Part shown: piece by piece, positions 25,520 to 37,123 of the stretch
Position numbering within the stretch: the stretch's first letter is position 1
Layout of the letters: each line of letters opens with the position of its first letter
DNA from: Parapedobacter koreensis
GTDB taxonomy: Bacteria; Bacteroidota; Bacteroidia; Sphingobacteriales; Sphingobacteriaceae
Direction of reading: 5' to 3'
Length of the DNA: 64,000 bases
NCBI RefSeq assembly: GCF_900109365.1
Contig: NZ_FNZR01000002.1
Location: 186,001 to 250,000, forward strand
Notes under the pieces: model-generated
Seen by the model: the letters and a program-made list of their open reading frames with translations, nothing else
Databases searched by the model: none
Told to the model about the DNA's origin: nothing
Position numbers and translations under genes: made by a program

Positions 25520-25527
25520 TAACTTTG
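25520..25527 (+). promoter_or_regulatory. -7 element of the valS promoter
   Basis: TAACTTTG matches TAnnTTTG, 36 nt before the valS ATG at 25564. This argues against a TTG start at 25525, which would lie inside the promoter. Confidence 0.6.
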
Positions 25528-25563
25528 GCTAAGTTTGCGTCCCTTAAAAATGCAGACGATTCC

Positions 25564-28188
25564 ATGAGCATATCGAAGACATACAACCCGAAGGAAGCCG
25601 AAGATAAATGGTATACCTATTGGATGGAAAAAGGTTTTTTCCGCTCCATCCCGGACGATCGCGAGCCGTACACCATCGTGATGCCCCCTCCTAATGTCAC
25701 CGGCGTGCTCCATATGGGGCATATGCTCAACAATACCATACAGGATGTGCTCATCCGGCGTGCTCGCATGCAGGGCAAAAACGCGTGCTGGGTACCGGGT
25801 ACGGACCATGCTTCTATCGCCACGGAAGCCAAGGTCGTGGCCATGCTTAAAGAACAAGGTATCAACAAGAAAGACCTTACCCGCGAACAATTCCTTGAAC
25901 ATGCTTGGGAGTGGAAGGAAAAATACGGTGGCATCATCCTCAAGCAATTGGAAAAACTCGGCGCATCATGTGATTGGGAGCGCACGAAATTCACCATGGA
26001 ACCCGATCTGTCAGATGCCGTCATTGACACGTTTATCCGGCTATACCGGAAGGGCTACATCTACCGGGGTGTGCGGATGGTCAACTGGGATCCACAGGGG
26101 CGCACTGCACTCTCCGATGAGGAGGTCATCCGAAAGGAGGTCAACCAAACGCTTTACTACGTGCGCTATGCCGTGAAGGGCACCGGGGATACCCCCTCTT
26201 ACCTCACCATTGCTACCACGCGTCCGGAAACCATCATGGCCGACACCGCCGTATGCATCAATCCCAACGACCCAAGGTATGCCCATCTCAAAGGCAAGAC
26301 GGCATTGGTGCCACTCATCAACCGCGAAATACCCATCATCGAAGATGAGTATGTAGACATGGAGTTTGGTACCGGTTGCCTCAAAGTAACGCCAGCCCAT
26401 GATTTGAATGATTACGAACTTGGCCAGAAGCACAACCTGGAGGTCATCGACATCCTGAATGACGATGGCACACTCAACGATAAAGCACAACTGCTGGTGG
26501 GCGAAGATCGCTTCAAAGCCCGCAAATCGGTGGCCAAGTTGCTGGAAGAAGCCGGGCAGCTCGAAAAGACAGAACCTTATAAGTCGCAAGTAGGCTTTTC
26601 CGAGCGCACCGATGCAGCCATTGAGCCGAAGCTTTCGATGCAGTGGTTTTGCCGGATGCAGGAACTGGCCAAACCGGCGCTTGACTACGTGGTTAATGGC
26701 GAAGTGAAGCTCATCCCCGACAAATTCATCAGCACCTACCGCCACTGGATGGAAAACATCAAGGACTGGACCATCAGCCGCCAGCTGTGGTGGGGCCAAC
26801 GCATTCCGGCATGGTACAACACCCAGAACGAGTGGGTCGTAGCCAAGACCGAGGCAGAAGCCCGGGCGCTTTTCGAGGCAGAAGGCAAATCTACCGAAGG
26901 TATCCGGCAGGAAGAAGATGTGCTGGATACGTGGTTTTCTTCAGGCCTCTGGCCAATGTCGGTATTCGATGGCACACGCCATCCGGACAATGCAGACATC
27001 CGCTATTACTACCCGACCAGCGACTTGGTGACGGCTCCCGAAATCCTGTTTTTCTGGGTGGCCCGCATGATCATCTTTGGCCATGAATATAGGGGTCAGC
27101 CGCCTTTTAAAAATGTATACCTTACAGGTATTGTCCGCGATAAGCTGGGCCGCAAAATGTCCAAGTCGCTGGGCAATTCGCCGGATCCCATCGAGTTAAT
27201 GGCCCAATATGGTACCGATGGGGTACGCGTGGGCATGCTGCTCTCCTCTCCTGCGGGTAATGACCTGATGTTTGACGTGGCGTATTGCGAGCAGGGCCGT
27301 AACTTTGCTAACAAAATCTGGAATGCATTCCGGTTGGTAAAAGGTTGGGAAGTCGCAGCCATCCCCGCTTCTTCTGCGCAGCACGAAGCGGCCAGTTGGT
27401 TTGGTCACCGCTTCAACCAAGCTATCGCCGAAATTGAAGACCACTTTACCAGCTATCGCATATCCGATGCGCTCATGGCCACCTATAAGTTCGTATGGGA
27501 TGATTTCTGCTCGTGGTACCTCGAATTGGTGAAACCGGCATACCAGCAGCCCATCGCCAAGGAAACCTTCGAGGCGACCAAAGGATTCTTTGAAGCTGTG
27601 CTGAAGCTTATCCATCCGTTCATGCCATTCATCAGCGAAGAATTGTGGCACGACGAACTTTTTGGCGAACGCTCCGAACAAGACTGCTGCATGATAGCGG
27701 AATATCCCACAGCAGGCGTTTTTGACGAGCCAACGTTAAGCGACTTCGCGGTATTGCAACAGGTTATATCCGAAATCCGCAACCTCCGCAATGCGAAACA
27801 AATCTCGCCAAAAACCCCCTTGCCGCTGGCGATCCATGCTTCATCCGGTATCGATTTCAAGCGCTATGCCGAAAGCATCCAGAAAATGGCAAACGTGTCA
27901 GCCGTTAGTTTTGCCGATGGCAAGCAGGCCGGATCCACCAGCTTTTTGGTGGGCAAAGACGAATTTTATGTAAGCCTCGCCCAAAGCATCGATGCCGATG
28001 CCGAACGGGAACGTATTACCAAAGAAATTGACTACCTTAATGGGTTCCTGAAAGCTGTGAATGCCAAGCTCGCCAACGAACGCTTTGTGCAGAACGCCAA
28101 GCCGGAAATTGTAGCCAACGAACGGAACAAGAAAGCGGATGCTGAGGCAAAAATAAAACGATTGGAAGAGCATCTCGCGAATCTTTAG
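25564..28188 (+). CDS. valS: Valyl-tRNA synthetase
   Basis: An 874-residue class I synthetase that charges tRNA-Val. HMGH is at residues 50-53 and KMSKS at 531-535. The editing domain that hydrolyses mischarged threonine (TTRPETIMADTAV) lies between, followed by the anticodon-binding domain and a C-terminal coiled coil (ERERITKEIDYLNGFLKAV). The ATG at 25564 gives the usual MSISKTYNPKEAEDKWY start. A monocistronic housekeeping gene. Confidence 0.96.
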   Translation: MSISKTYNPKEAEDKWYTYWMEKGFFRSIPDDREPYTIVMPPPNVTGVLHMGHMLNNTIQDVLIRRARMQGKNACWVPGTDHASIATEAKVVAMLKEQGINKKDLTREQFLEHAWEWKEKYGGIILKQLEKLGASCDWERTKFTMEPDLSDAVIDTFIRLYRKGYIYRGVRMVNWDPQGRTALSDEEVIRKEVNQTLYYVRYAVKGTGDTPSYLTIATTRPETIMADTAVCINPNDPRYAHLKGKTALVPLINREIPIIEDEYVDMEFGTGCLKVTPAHDLNDYELGQKHNLEVIDILNDDGTLNDKAQLLVGEDRFKARKSVAKLLEEAGQLEKTEPYKSQVGFSERTDAAIEPKLSMQWFCRMQELAKPALDYVVNGEVKLIPDKFISTYRHWMENIKDWTISRQLWWGQRIPAWYNTQNEWVVAKTEAEARALFEAEGKSTEGIRQEEDVLDTWFSSGLWPMSVFDGTRHPDNADIRYYYPTSDLVTAPEILFFWVARMIIFGHEYRGQPPFKNVYLTGIVRDKLGRKMSKSLGNSPDPIELMAQYGTDGVRVGMLLSSPAGNDLMFDVAYCEQGRNFANKIWNAFRLVKGWEVAAIPASSAQHEAASWFGHRFNQAIAEIEDHFTSYRISDALMATYKFVWDDFCSWYLELVKPAYQQPIAKETFEATKGFFEAVLKLIHPFMPFISEELWHDELFGERSEQDCCMIAEYPTAGVFDEPTLSDFAVLQQVISEIRNLRNAKQISPKTPLPLAIHASSGIDFKRYAESIQKMANVSAVSFADGKQAGSTSFLVGKDEFYVSLAQSIDADAERERITKEIDYLNGFLKAVNAKLANERFVQNAKPEIVANERNKKADAEAKIKRLEEHLANL

Positions 28189-28254
28189 GCCAACGGGTTT
28201 TGAAACCGGGCAGGTTTTTTTATTTTAGCGAGCGTAAATTGAAAAACATAAACG

Positions 28255-28905
28255 ATGATGAATAAATTGCACCGTATTGCATTGATCGGTTTGGTGGCGT
28301 CAGCCTGCCAACAAGGACAACAGCAACAAGAAGAAACAACGCCTGCCGCAGATCCGAACGCCATCACCTGCGAAGGCATCGGGCCCGTCAAACTTACGTA
28401 TTCTTACGCGGCACTGGATAGCGCCGTCGGCGCCGATAAGCTGGAAAACGGAACGGTAGAGGAAGGGGGCAGCACTGTACACATCACCAAGGTATTCCCC
28501 AATGAAGCAGAAGAAATCACCGTATACTGGGCGGAAAGCCAAGAGCCTTATACCACCATCACGAAGATCACCATAGCCAATAACTTTGGGCCATACCAAA
28601 CCGCGGAAGGGCTCCGCGTGGGCTCCACGCTGAATGAAATCAAACAATACAACAATTTCATGCCCGTCACCATGACCAACTTCTACAACAGCTTGGATGG
28701 ATTTGCTACCATTTTGGGGTTCAATGGCGGTGACATTGAAGTGAAGTATCCCTGCCTGGGCGGCAAACTCGATATCACGAAACAACGTGGCGTGGATGTC
28801 CGCACCTTGGATGAAATAAAGCCTGAAAACGAGCTGCAATCCTCCCATAAACTATTCAACTCCATTGATGTGGAGGTGGTAGAACTGAGTATTTCAGCGA
28901 AATAA
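28255..28905 (+). CDS. Hypothetical lipoprotein
   Basis: A 216-residue predicted lipoprotein: a short signal ending LVASAC places the lipidated Cys at residue 18, followed by a Gln-rich linker (QQGQQQQEE). The mature part is beta-rich and acidic, with TITKITIANNFGPYQTAEGLRVGSTLNEIKQY in its centre region, resembling small secreted Bacteroidota proteins of unknown function. It stands between valS and a convergent outer-membrane barrel gene. Confidence 0.82.
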   Translation: MMNKLHRIALIGLVASACQQGQQQQEETTPAADPNAITCEGIGPVKLTYSYAALDSAVGADKLENGTVEEGGSTVHITKVFPNEAEEITVYWAESQEPYTTITKITIANNFGPYQTAEGLRVGSTLNEIKQYNNFMPVTMTNFYNSLDGFATILGFNGGDIEVKYPCLGGKLDITKQRGVDVRTLDEIKPENELQSSHKLFNSIDVEVVELSISAK

Positions 28906-28914
28906 AGATACAGC

Positions 28915-28935
28915 GTAGGGGCGGCATGCCCCTAC
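28915..28935. terminator. Bidirectional terminator hairpin
   Basis: GTAGGGGC (28915-28922) pairs perfectly with GCCCCTAC (28928-28935) around a 5-nt loop between two convergent genes. It overlaps the last codons of the barrel gene. Confidence 0.65.
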
Positions 28936-29582
28936 TCTATCCCTATCACACGTGCTACGTTGTCTTTCAGCTTGGTCACGTCCGTCTTCAATCCGCCATA
29001 TAACGATATCACATTGACCGATCGCTGCTGTATCTGCCGGAAATTGTGCAGCCATCCCGCTTCTACAAATAGGAAAAAACCACCGATTCGGTAGTCGGCT
29101 CCCACCCCCGCCCTTAACGTAGGCGTGATATGCGAAGCGCTTTCAATTGTGACCTTATCTTCACTGGAAGAAACCATTGCCCGTGGTTGTATTACTACAC
29201 CAGCTCCCGGGCCGGCGTATGCATGTGTATTTAGCTTACCAAATCGCTTCCGCATTCCCCCGGCAAGGTTAAGGATATAGAAATTGCTCCTCCCCTTTTC
29301 CAGGTTATAAGGGTAATCCGGATCGGGCACTTGCTGGTCATACCTAAACGTGAGAAAATCAAGCGATGGGTAAACAAAATACCGGTTGTTGGCCAGTGAA
29401 ATGTCCAAGCCCAGGCTGTTGGAAAATTTTGCCTGCAAAACATCTTTGGTTTCACCCATCGCGAATCCCCATCCCATGCCGCTGGTGACAAACACCTTCC
29501 GTTGTGTTGTATCCGTATTGGACTGCGCCGTCGCATCTATCACTGCGATGAGGGACGAAATGAGCAAATATTGTTTCAGCAT
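28932..29582 (-). CDS. Outer-membrane beta-barrel protein (PorT-like)
   Basis: A 216-residue exported protein: signal ending DATAQS, then alternating hydrophobic/polar strands with glycine-rich turns (GMGWGFAMG, LNLAGGMRKRFG, AYAGPGAG, LRAGVGADYRIGG, FVEAGW). This pattern is that of eight-stranded Bacteroidota OmpA/PorT-like barrels. No plug, OmpA-peptidoglycan or enzyme domain is present, so the function is unknown. Confidence 0.82.
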   Translation of the reverse strand: MLKQYLLISSLIAVIDATAQSNTDTTQRKVFVTSGMGWGFAMGETKDVLQAKFSNSLGLDISLANNRYFVYPSLDFLTFRYDQQVPDPDYPYNLEKGRSNFYILNLAGGMRKRFGKLNTHAYAGPGAGVVIQPRAMVSSSEDKVTIESASHITPTLRAGVGADYRIGGFFLFVEAGWLHNFRQIQQRSVNVISLYGGLKTDVTKLKDNVARVIGIE

Positions 29583-29645
29583 AATTTCCTTTAATTAATA
29601 GGTAATGACACTAAAACAGGGATTGGCCCAAAAAGTTTTCAAGCG

Positions 29646-30257
29646 TCAGAGATACATCCGGCTTTGGGGTCCATGGTTAAACAGGAGATCCACGATGCTA
29701 AGACCGGGGATAAAACCATGTTTATTTTCGAATACCTGGTAGTAGGGTTTGGGGTCGTCCCCTGCATAGTCCATCTTAGGATGGATGGTTTCCCTGAAAT
29801 CCAGGGCAGGCACATAGTCTTCGCGGTAGCTTTCGGTACGCCCAACCGTCCGCGTTATTTTCAGCAGGCGAAGCAACAGTTGTAGCTGAAGCTCATTATA
29901 ATCAAATAGCCACTCATGCCGCTGCTGGTAAAAAGGAGCGAAATCATCTTCATAATATTCGAAATAAGCCGAACTGCGGTAGGCCGTCTGTAGACTCATC
30001 CAATGCAGCCGCTGCCAATCCGATTCATAGCTGATCCGTACGTCTTTCATCTGCGTGTGGCCATGGTTTCCCCGTTGTACCGGTACAATCAGATCCAATT
30101 TTCCATTGGCCGAGTAGACCGACGCCCGCGTGCGGTAAGTCTGCTTGGGGTAATGCTCGTATTGCTCCAGCAAAATCGGCAGCGACGAAACCTGGATCAC
30201 ACTGAAATAGGAAACCGGAGGTAAGTAAAACGCAGGTAAGATGAGCTGATTGTCCAT
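29646..30257 (-). CDS. WbqC-family protein
   Basis: A 203-residue protein with ILPAFYLPPVSYFSVI at the N-terminus, YRTRASVYSANGKLDLIVPV and a C-terminal SIVDLLFNHGPQSRMYL, the signature layout of WbqC-like proteins. Family members are found in O-antigen clusters and in core genomes of Bacteroidota; a role in sugar or amide transfer has been proposed but is unproved. It stands alone, divergent from the lipid A-type acyltransferase gene. Confidence 0.87.
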   Translation of the reverse strand: MDNQLILPAFYLPPVSYFSVIQVSSLPILLEQYEHYPKQTYRTRASVYSANGKLDLIVPVQRGNHGHTQMKDVRISYESDWQRLHWMSLQTAYRSSAYFEYYEDDFAPFYQQRHEWLFDYNELQLQLLLRLLKITRTVGRTESYREDYVPALDFRETIHPKMDYAGDDPKPYYQVFENKHGFIPGLSIVDLLFNHGPQSRMYL

Positions 30258-30330
30258 GTATTACAAGAAATATAAGTTTGTGCTGTAAAAATAACTTAAA
30301 TTAAGGATATTTGCAGCTTTACGCACTTGA

Positions 30331-31206
30331 ATGGCCGTAATGCGAAAATCTTCCATCGTATCTTTCTTTGTTTACCTGATTTCCCTGCTGCCTTTTTGGG
30401 CGCTTTATGTGCTTTCTGATCTGCTGTATCTCTTGCTGTATCACCTTATTGGCTACCGAAAAGCTGTGGTGTATGAAAATCTACGGAATGCATTTCCGGA
30501 AAAAACCAACGAAGAACACAAGCAAATTGCCCGAAAATTCTACCGCTTTCTACCTGATTTGATCGTGGAAGCCATCAAAATGCGTAGTATCGCGGCTGAC
30601 GAGGTTGAAAAGCGTATAGTCATCCATCAATTAGAAGAAGTGGAACGCCACTTTAAGGCAGGCAAAGGCGTGATAGGCGTCACTGCACATTATGCCAATT
30701 GGGAATTGGGTATCCATCGATTGAGCTTGCTCACGAAAAATCCGGTGCTTATCATCTACAAACCCCTGCATAACCAGACGGTGAACTTCATTTACAATGC
30801 GATAAGGAGCCGTTTCGGTGCCACCATGGTGCCCATGAAACAAACCTTGCGCCAGATTATTGCCCATCGGCAGCAACCGCATATCAGCATCTTTGTGGCC
30901 GACCAAACACCGATGTACAGGGATTCCGACTATTTTATCCCCTTCCTCAACCAAGATACCCTGGTATATACAGGGGCCGAGAAGATTGCTAAAATGACTA
31001 ACTTTCCGGTGGTATTTTGCCACATCGACCGTATCAAACGTGGCTACTATTCGTGTACGTTTACAACATTGGTAGAAAACCCTGCGGAAGTGCCAGGGCA
31101 CGGCATTACGGATATTCACAATAAATTTACGGAAGATATCATCCGCCGAAAGCCTGAATGGTGGCTGTGGTCCCATCGGCGATGGAAAAGAAAGCCCAAA
31201 CCATGA
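30331..31206 (+). CDS. LpxL/HtrB-type lipid A acyltransferase
   Basis: A 291-residue membrane-anchored acyltransferase. An N-terminal hydrophobic segment (FFVYLISLLPFWALYVLS) is followed by the catalytic HxxxxE motif at H120-E125 (HYANWE) and FVADQTP later. The enzyme adds a secondary acyl chain to lipid A or to a related aminolipid. It overlaps the downstream glycosyltransferase gene by 4 bp (ATGA), suggesting both act in envelope glycolipid synthesis. Confidence 0.92.
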   Translation: MAVMRKSSIVSFFVYLISLLPFWALYVLSDLLYLLLYHLIGYRKAVVYENLRNAFPEKTNEEHKQIARKFYRFLPDLIVEAIKMRSIAADEVEKRIVIHQLEEVERHFKAGKGVIGVTAHYANWELGIHRLSLLTKNPVLIIYKPLHNQTVNFIYNAIRSRFGATMVPMKQTLRQIIAHRQQPHISIFVADQTPMYRDSDYFIPFLNQDTLVYTGAEKIAKMTNFPVVFCHIDRIKRGYYSCTFTTLVENPAEVPGHGITDIHNKFTEDIIRRKPEWWLWSHRRWKRKPKP

Positions 31207-32234
31207 AGCAGTATCCGAGAGTAGCCGTTGTCATCTTGAATTGGAACGGAAGGTTTTTTTTAGAGAAATTCCTCCCCGCTGTGTATAACAGTAATTATCC
31301 GAATGTGGAATTTGTGGTGGGCGACAATGCTTCCTCGGATGATTCCATTCAATTTGTCACCACACATTTCCCCACAGTCCGCATCGTCCGAAATACGAGC
31401 AACCTTGGTTTTGCAGGGGGGTATAATGAGGTGCTGAAAGCGGTGGATGCGGACTACTATGTATTGCTCAACTCAGACGTGGAGGTGACGCCAAATTGGA
31501 TAGCTCCGGTCATCGAATTATTGGAAAACCATCCGGACATGGCTGCTGCCCAGCCCAAGATCCGCTCCTATTACCAGCGTGATCATTTTGAGCACGCCGG
31601 TGCGGCGGGCGGGTTCATTGACCACTATGGTTTCCCGTTTTGCCGCGGGCGGATGCTGCATGTCATCGAAAAGGACAATGGGCAGTACGATGACGCTTGT
31701 GAGGTATTCTGGGCTAGTGGGGCCGCGTTTTTCATCAAACGCCACTGCTGGGAATTGTCGGGCGGGTTTGATGCCGACTTTTTTGCACACATGGAGGAGG
31801 TAGACTTGTGCTGGCGCCTCAAGCTCGCGGGCTACCGTATCGGGTATTGCCCGCAATCCGTGGTATACCATGTAGGCGGCGGCACATTGGCTGCCAGCAA
31901 CCCAAAGAAAACGTACCTTAATTTCCGCAATAGCCTGTTTATGATGCAAAAGAATTTGCCCTTCCTACAGGCCGTATGGGTGATATTTGCGCGCATGTGG
32001 ATAGATTTCATCGCACTTGCCCATTTCCTCATCGCCGGAAAACCGAAGGATGCCTGGGCCATCAGCCGGTCACACCAGCGTTTCTTTCTTGATTTTTTTA
32101 AAACCGCAAAGAAAAGAAAGCGGCACAATCAAAAATTTGGCACCAAGGGCATCTATCACGGGAGCTTCATCTGGGCTTTCTATGTGCATGGAAAGGCCTA
32201 TTTCAGTCAGCTCAACCCAAGAAATTTTTTGTAA
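31203..32234 (+). CDS. Family 2 glycosyltransferase (rhamnosyltransferase-like)
   Basis: A 343-residue GT-A enzyme of the WbbL type: VVILNWNG at the start, GDNASSDDS, NLGFAGGYNEVL and LLNSDVEV as the nucleotide-sugar and metal-binding regions, and HMEEVDLCWRLKLAGY as the acceptor/catalytic block. It is translationally coupled to the acyltransferase gene before it. The ATG at 31203 sits in the ATGA overlap and gives the standard family N-terminus. The sugar cannot be inferred. A paralogue with the same layout lies at 36048-36968. Confidence 0.92.
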   Translation: MKQYPRVAVVILNWNGRFFLEKFLPAVYNSNYPNVEFVVGDNASSDDSIQFVTTHFPTVRIVRNTSNLGFAGGYNEVLKAVDADYYVLLNSDVEVTPNWIAPVIELLENHPDMAAAQPKIRSYYQRDHFEHAGAAGGFIDHYGFPFCRGRMLHVIEKDNGQYDDACEVFWASGAAFFIKRHCWELSGGFDADFFAHMEEVDLCWRLKLAGYRIGYCPQSVVYHVGGGTLAASNPKKTYLNFRNSLFMMQKNLPFLQAVWVIFARMWIDFIALAHFLIAGKPKDAWAISRSHQRFFLDFFKTAKKRKRHNQKFGTKGIYHGSFIWAFYVHGKAYFSQLNPRNFL

Positions 32235-32316
32235 AATACCAGCTACACGACAACTTTTTATCCGATAGCTTGTTATTTTAGGACTTTGTAAGCCAAAAAC
32301 AACAAACAACAAAATC

Positions 32317-33048
32317 ATGAAAAGATATCTGATTCTTTCATTACTCACCATTTGTGCAACAAGCCTGCGTATCCAAGCTTATCAGGCGGATGCACTGGCC
32401 GGAGCTTGGCACACCCAACAAGGCGACATTGAGCAAACGGCTGTGTTCGTAGATGGATACGTATCACACAGTACGTATGATGTCAAAAACAAAACATTCG
32501 TCGCCACAAGAGGCGGCACCTATTCAGCTACGGGCGGCAAACTCACGATCACTTGGCAGTATGACACGGAAAAGGCTGCCAATGAGACGCCCATCAATAC
32601 GTGGTTGGGTCAGTCCAGCACATTTGCATACCAAGCGGGCACCACCCTGACCACCGATTTGTCAGGCTCCAATGCTGCCTGGCAACGTATTGACGGCAAT
32701 GAAGGGCCCATGGCGGGGGTGTGGTACATGTCCGGACGCATGCAAGGGGATGAGATCGCCCAGCGGACGCTTCAAGATCGGCGGACGCTTAAAATCTTGT
32801 CGGGGAAACGCTTCCAGTGGGTAGCCATCAACATCAAGACGGGCCAGTTCTCGGGCACTGGTGGCGGCACCTATACCTTTGGAAATGGCAAATACACGGA
32901 AAACATCGATTTTTTCTCCAGGGGCGGTGATCGTGTGGGCATGTCCCTTCCATTTGATGACCAAATCATTGACGGCCAATGGCACCATACTGGGAAAAGC
33001 TCCGCAGGAGACCCGATGCATGAAGTGTGGAGCAGGCTGAAGGAATAA
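32317..33048 (+). CDS. Secreted protein with two repeated lipocalin-like modules
   Basis: A 243-residue protein with a signal ending near RIQAYQ. Two similar halves follow: the first opens GAWHTQQGD with GGTYSATGGKLTITW later, the second opens GVWYMSGR with GGTYTFGNGKYTENI later. The two share a G-x-W start and a GGTY-x-x-x-(G)GK strand pair, which suggests an internal duplication of a small beta-barrel module. No catalytic residues are apparent. The gene lies before ligA and is not clearly part of an operon. Confidence 0.75.
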   Translation: MKRYLILSLLTICATSLRIQAYQADALAGAWHTQQGDIEQTAVFVDGYVSHSTYDVKNKTFVATRGGTYSATGGKLTITWQYDTEKAANETPINTWLGQSSTFAYQAGTTLTTDLSGSNAAWQRIDGNEGPMAGVWYMSGRMQGDEIAQRTLQDRRTLKILSGKRFQWVAINIKTGQFSGTGGGTYTFGNGKYTENIDFFSRGGDRVGMSLPFDDQIIDGQWHHTGKSSAGDPMHEVWSRLKE

Positions 33049-35106
<2,058 letters not shown>

Positions 35107-35131
35107 TTATCGTAAAATCATTTATTTACCT

Positions 35132-35139
35132 TAATTTTG
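35132..35139 (+). promoter_or_regulatory. -7 element of the dapA promoter
   Basis: TAATTTTG matches TAnnTTTG, 22 nt before the dapA ATG. Confidence 0.55.
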
Positions 35140-35161
35140 GCCGCTTATAAAACGTAACAAC

Positions 35162-36046
35162 ATGGACGAGCTTTACGGCGCTGGGGTGGCATTGGTTACC
35201 CCATTTCATTCGGACGGAACAATTGATTACCCGGGTTTGGAAAAGCTCATTGAGCACCAAATCAGCGGTGGCATGGATTACCTGGTTTCATTGGGCACTA
35301 CCGGTGAAGCAGCTACCCTCACTGCCGATGAACGAAAGGCCGTATGGAAATTTACCGCAACAAAAGCAGCCGGACGTATACCGCTCGTAGCAGGCATAGG
35401 CGGCAATAACACCGCCGAAGTTGCACGTCAGCTGGAAACCTTCGATCATGAAGGATATACAGCCATCCTGTCCGTGAGCCCCTACTACAATAAGCCCACG
35501 CAGGAAGGCATTTACCAGCACTATAAAGCGATAGTGGCCGCTTCTCCCCTACCACTCATCTTGTACAATGTACCCGGGCGCACAGGCAGCCAAATAAGCC
35601 CGGAAACCACCGTACGGCTGGCCAACGAATTCGGACGCATCGTGGGTACGAAGGAGGCTTCGGGCAGTTTCGATCAATTCAGCAAAATCATGCGCGACAA
35701 GCCTGATGGCTTCTTGTTGATTTCGGGCGATGATCCGGTGACATTGCCCATGATAGCGCTGGGCGCAGCCGGGATCATTTCCGTGATCGGCAATGCATTC
35801 CCCGCCGCGGTAGCGAGGCTTGCCAAGCTATGCCTTGAAAACCAATATGCCGAAGCGCGGAAAATACACAACCAATTGATTCGCATCACCGAGCTTTGTT
35901 TTGCCGAAGGGAATCCTGCAGGGGTGAAAGCTATCCTCGAAGAGCTGGGTATCTGCGGTGCTGCGGTGAGGCTGCCACTGGTAGGTGCCAGTGATCGGCT
36001 GAAAGAGGCCATTCGTGCAGAGCTGGCAAAAACCGGCACCTTGTAG
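35162..36046 (+). CDS. dapA: 4-hydroxy-tetrahydrodipicolinate synthase
   Basis: A 294-residue class I aldolase that condenses pyruvate with aspartate semialdehyde in lysine and meso-diaminopimelate synthesis. GTTGEAATL is the pyruvate-binding loop, YYNKPTQEG and YNVPGRTG carry the catalytic Tyr, and the Schiff-base Lys lies in GTKEASGSF. Length and motifs are typical. It ends 1 nt before the convergent glycosyltransferase gene, so the polysaccharide region starts directly after. Confidence 0.96.
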   Translation: MDELYGAGVALVTPFHSDGTIDYPGLEKLIEHQISGGMDYLVSLGTTGEAATLTADERKAVWKFTATKAAGRIPLVAGIGGNNTAEVARQLETFDHEGYTAILSVSPYYNKPTQEGIYQHYKAIVAASPLPLILYNVPGRTGSQISPETTVRLANEFGRIVGTKEASGSFDQFSKIMRDKPDGFLLISGDDPVTLPMIALGAAGIISVIGNAFPAAVARLAKLCLENQYAEARKIHNQLIRITELCFAEGNPAGVKAILEELGICGAAVRLPLVGASDRLKEAIRAELAKTGTL

Positions 36047-36047
36047 T

Positions 36048-36968
36048 TTAGTTCGCAGGAAGTTCAATCCCCAAATCGCCACTCGTGGTGGAATGCGTGG
36101 TGTTCCATACCATCCCCCTTAAAACGGCTTTTGCCAAATCAAACCTCCCGCGGGCCAGGTGCTTGATGATTAGGTAAGGCATAGGGATAAGCAGGTAATA
36201 ACAAGCGAAGAAGAGCGTAGCTGGCCACGGCGCATTGCGCCGGATGAATAACCACCGGTTACGGGCCATGAAATAAGTCTTTAAAGCGCTTGCTTTGCCC
36301 ACACTCATCGATTCCTTGTGGTAAATTTTGGCTTTTCCGGTGAATCCCATGCTAAATCCCGCACGTTTAAATTTTTCACACCAATCCAATTCTTCATAAT
36401 ACAGGAAAAAATGCTCCGCCATCAGCCCTACCCTGGCTAAGTCCGCCTTACGGCACATCATGGCCGCCCCATGGCAATAGCCGGTCACCGTGGTCATCGC
36501 ATCGTATTGCCCGTGGTCATCCTCCAATGCCCCGATGCTTTTATTCCGTCCCGTCAAGTAATTCATTGGCGTATAACCCGCATATTGGATTTTATGCTTA
36601 TCCTCAAAGAATAGGATGAGTGGCGAAATCAAACCGATTTCCGCATGGTGATCTAATTCATCGCGCAGTGCTCTCACAAAATTCTGGGTGATTTCAGTAT
36701 CATTATTGAGGAACAAGAGGTACTCCCCCCGTGCGTGGCCAATTCCAAGATTATTTCCACCGGCAAACCCAAGATTCTTCTCGGATCGGATATAAATCAG
36801 CTGCGGGTATACCGCTTTGAACATCAATCCATGGTCTTCGCGGCTACCGTTGTCTACGACAATGACCTCAATAGTCTCCAAAGGGTCATGATCCAATATC
36901 GAACGTAAAAAAAGGCAAGTAAGCTGCGGCTGGTTATAGTTGACAGTAATGATGGATGTCAATTTCAT
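36048..36968 (-). CDS. Family 2 glycosyltransferase (rhamnosyltransferase-like), paralogue
   Basis: A 306-residue GT2 with SIITVNYNQPQL, VDNGSRED, NLGFAGGNNLGIG and LFLNNDTEI followed by YYEELDWCEKFKRAGF, the same block order as the 31203-32234 product. Its C-terminal region is hydrophobic and may be membrane-associated. The ATG at 36968 (MKLTSIITVNY) is chosen; the longer frame to 37064 runs across its own -7 box. It begins the polysaccharide region, divergent from another GT2. Confidence 0.9.
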   Translation of the reverse strand: MKLTSIITVNYNQPQLTCLFLRSILDHDPLETIEVIVVDNGSREDHGLMFKAVYPQLIYIRSEKNLGFAGGNNLGIGHARGEYLLFLNNDTEITQNFVRALRDELDHHAEIGLISPLILFFEDKHKIQYAGYTPMNYLTGRNKSIGALEDDHGQYDAMTTVTGYCHGAAMMCRKADLARVGLMAEHFFLYYEELDWCEKFKRAGFSMGFTGKAKIYHKESMSVGKASALKTYFMARNRWLFIRRNAPWPATLFFACYYLLIPMPYLIIKHLARGRFDLAKAVLRGMVWNTTHSTTSGDLGIELPAN

Positions 36969-37061
36969 TGCGTGTGACGGTGCTCCCATGCCTCCAAAAA
37001 TAACACAATACGATTTATATAAAAAGAAAAGCGTACAAACTAAAAAGAAAACGGCACTAAA

Positions 37062-37069
37062 CAAAAATA
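37062..37069 (-). promoter_or_regulatory. -7 element of the GT2 gene at 36048
   Basis: Minus-strand TATTTTTG matches TAnnTTTG, about 94 nt before the ATG at 36968. It supports the shorter start. It lies next to the divergent -7 box. Confidence 0.45.
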
Positions 37070-37072
37070 TTA

Positions 37073-37080
37073 TATATTTG
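37073..37080 (+). promoter_or_regulatory. -7 element of the GT2 gene at 37124
   Basis: TATATTTG matches TAnnTTTG, 43 nt before the ATG at 37124. Confidence 0.5.
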
Positions 37081-37123
37081 GACGCTTAAATAATTGTCTA
37101 ATTACTATACCAATACCTGCTGC

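Noticed and set aside
26041-26799. 252-codon minus-strand frame inside valS
   Set aside because: Antisense to the conserved editing domain of ValRS, without family resemblance.
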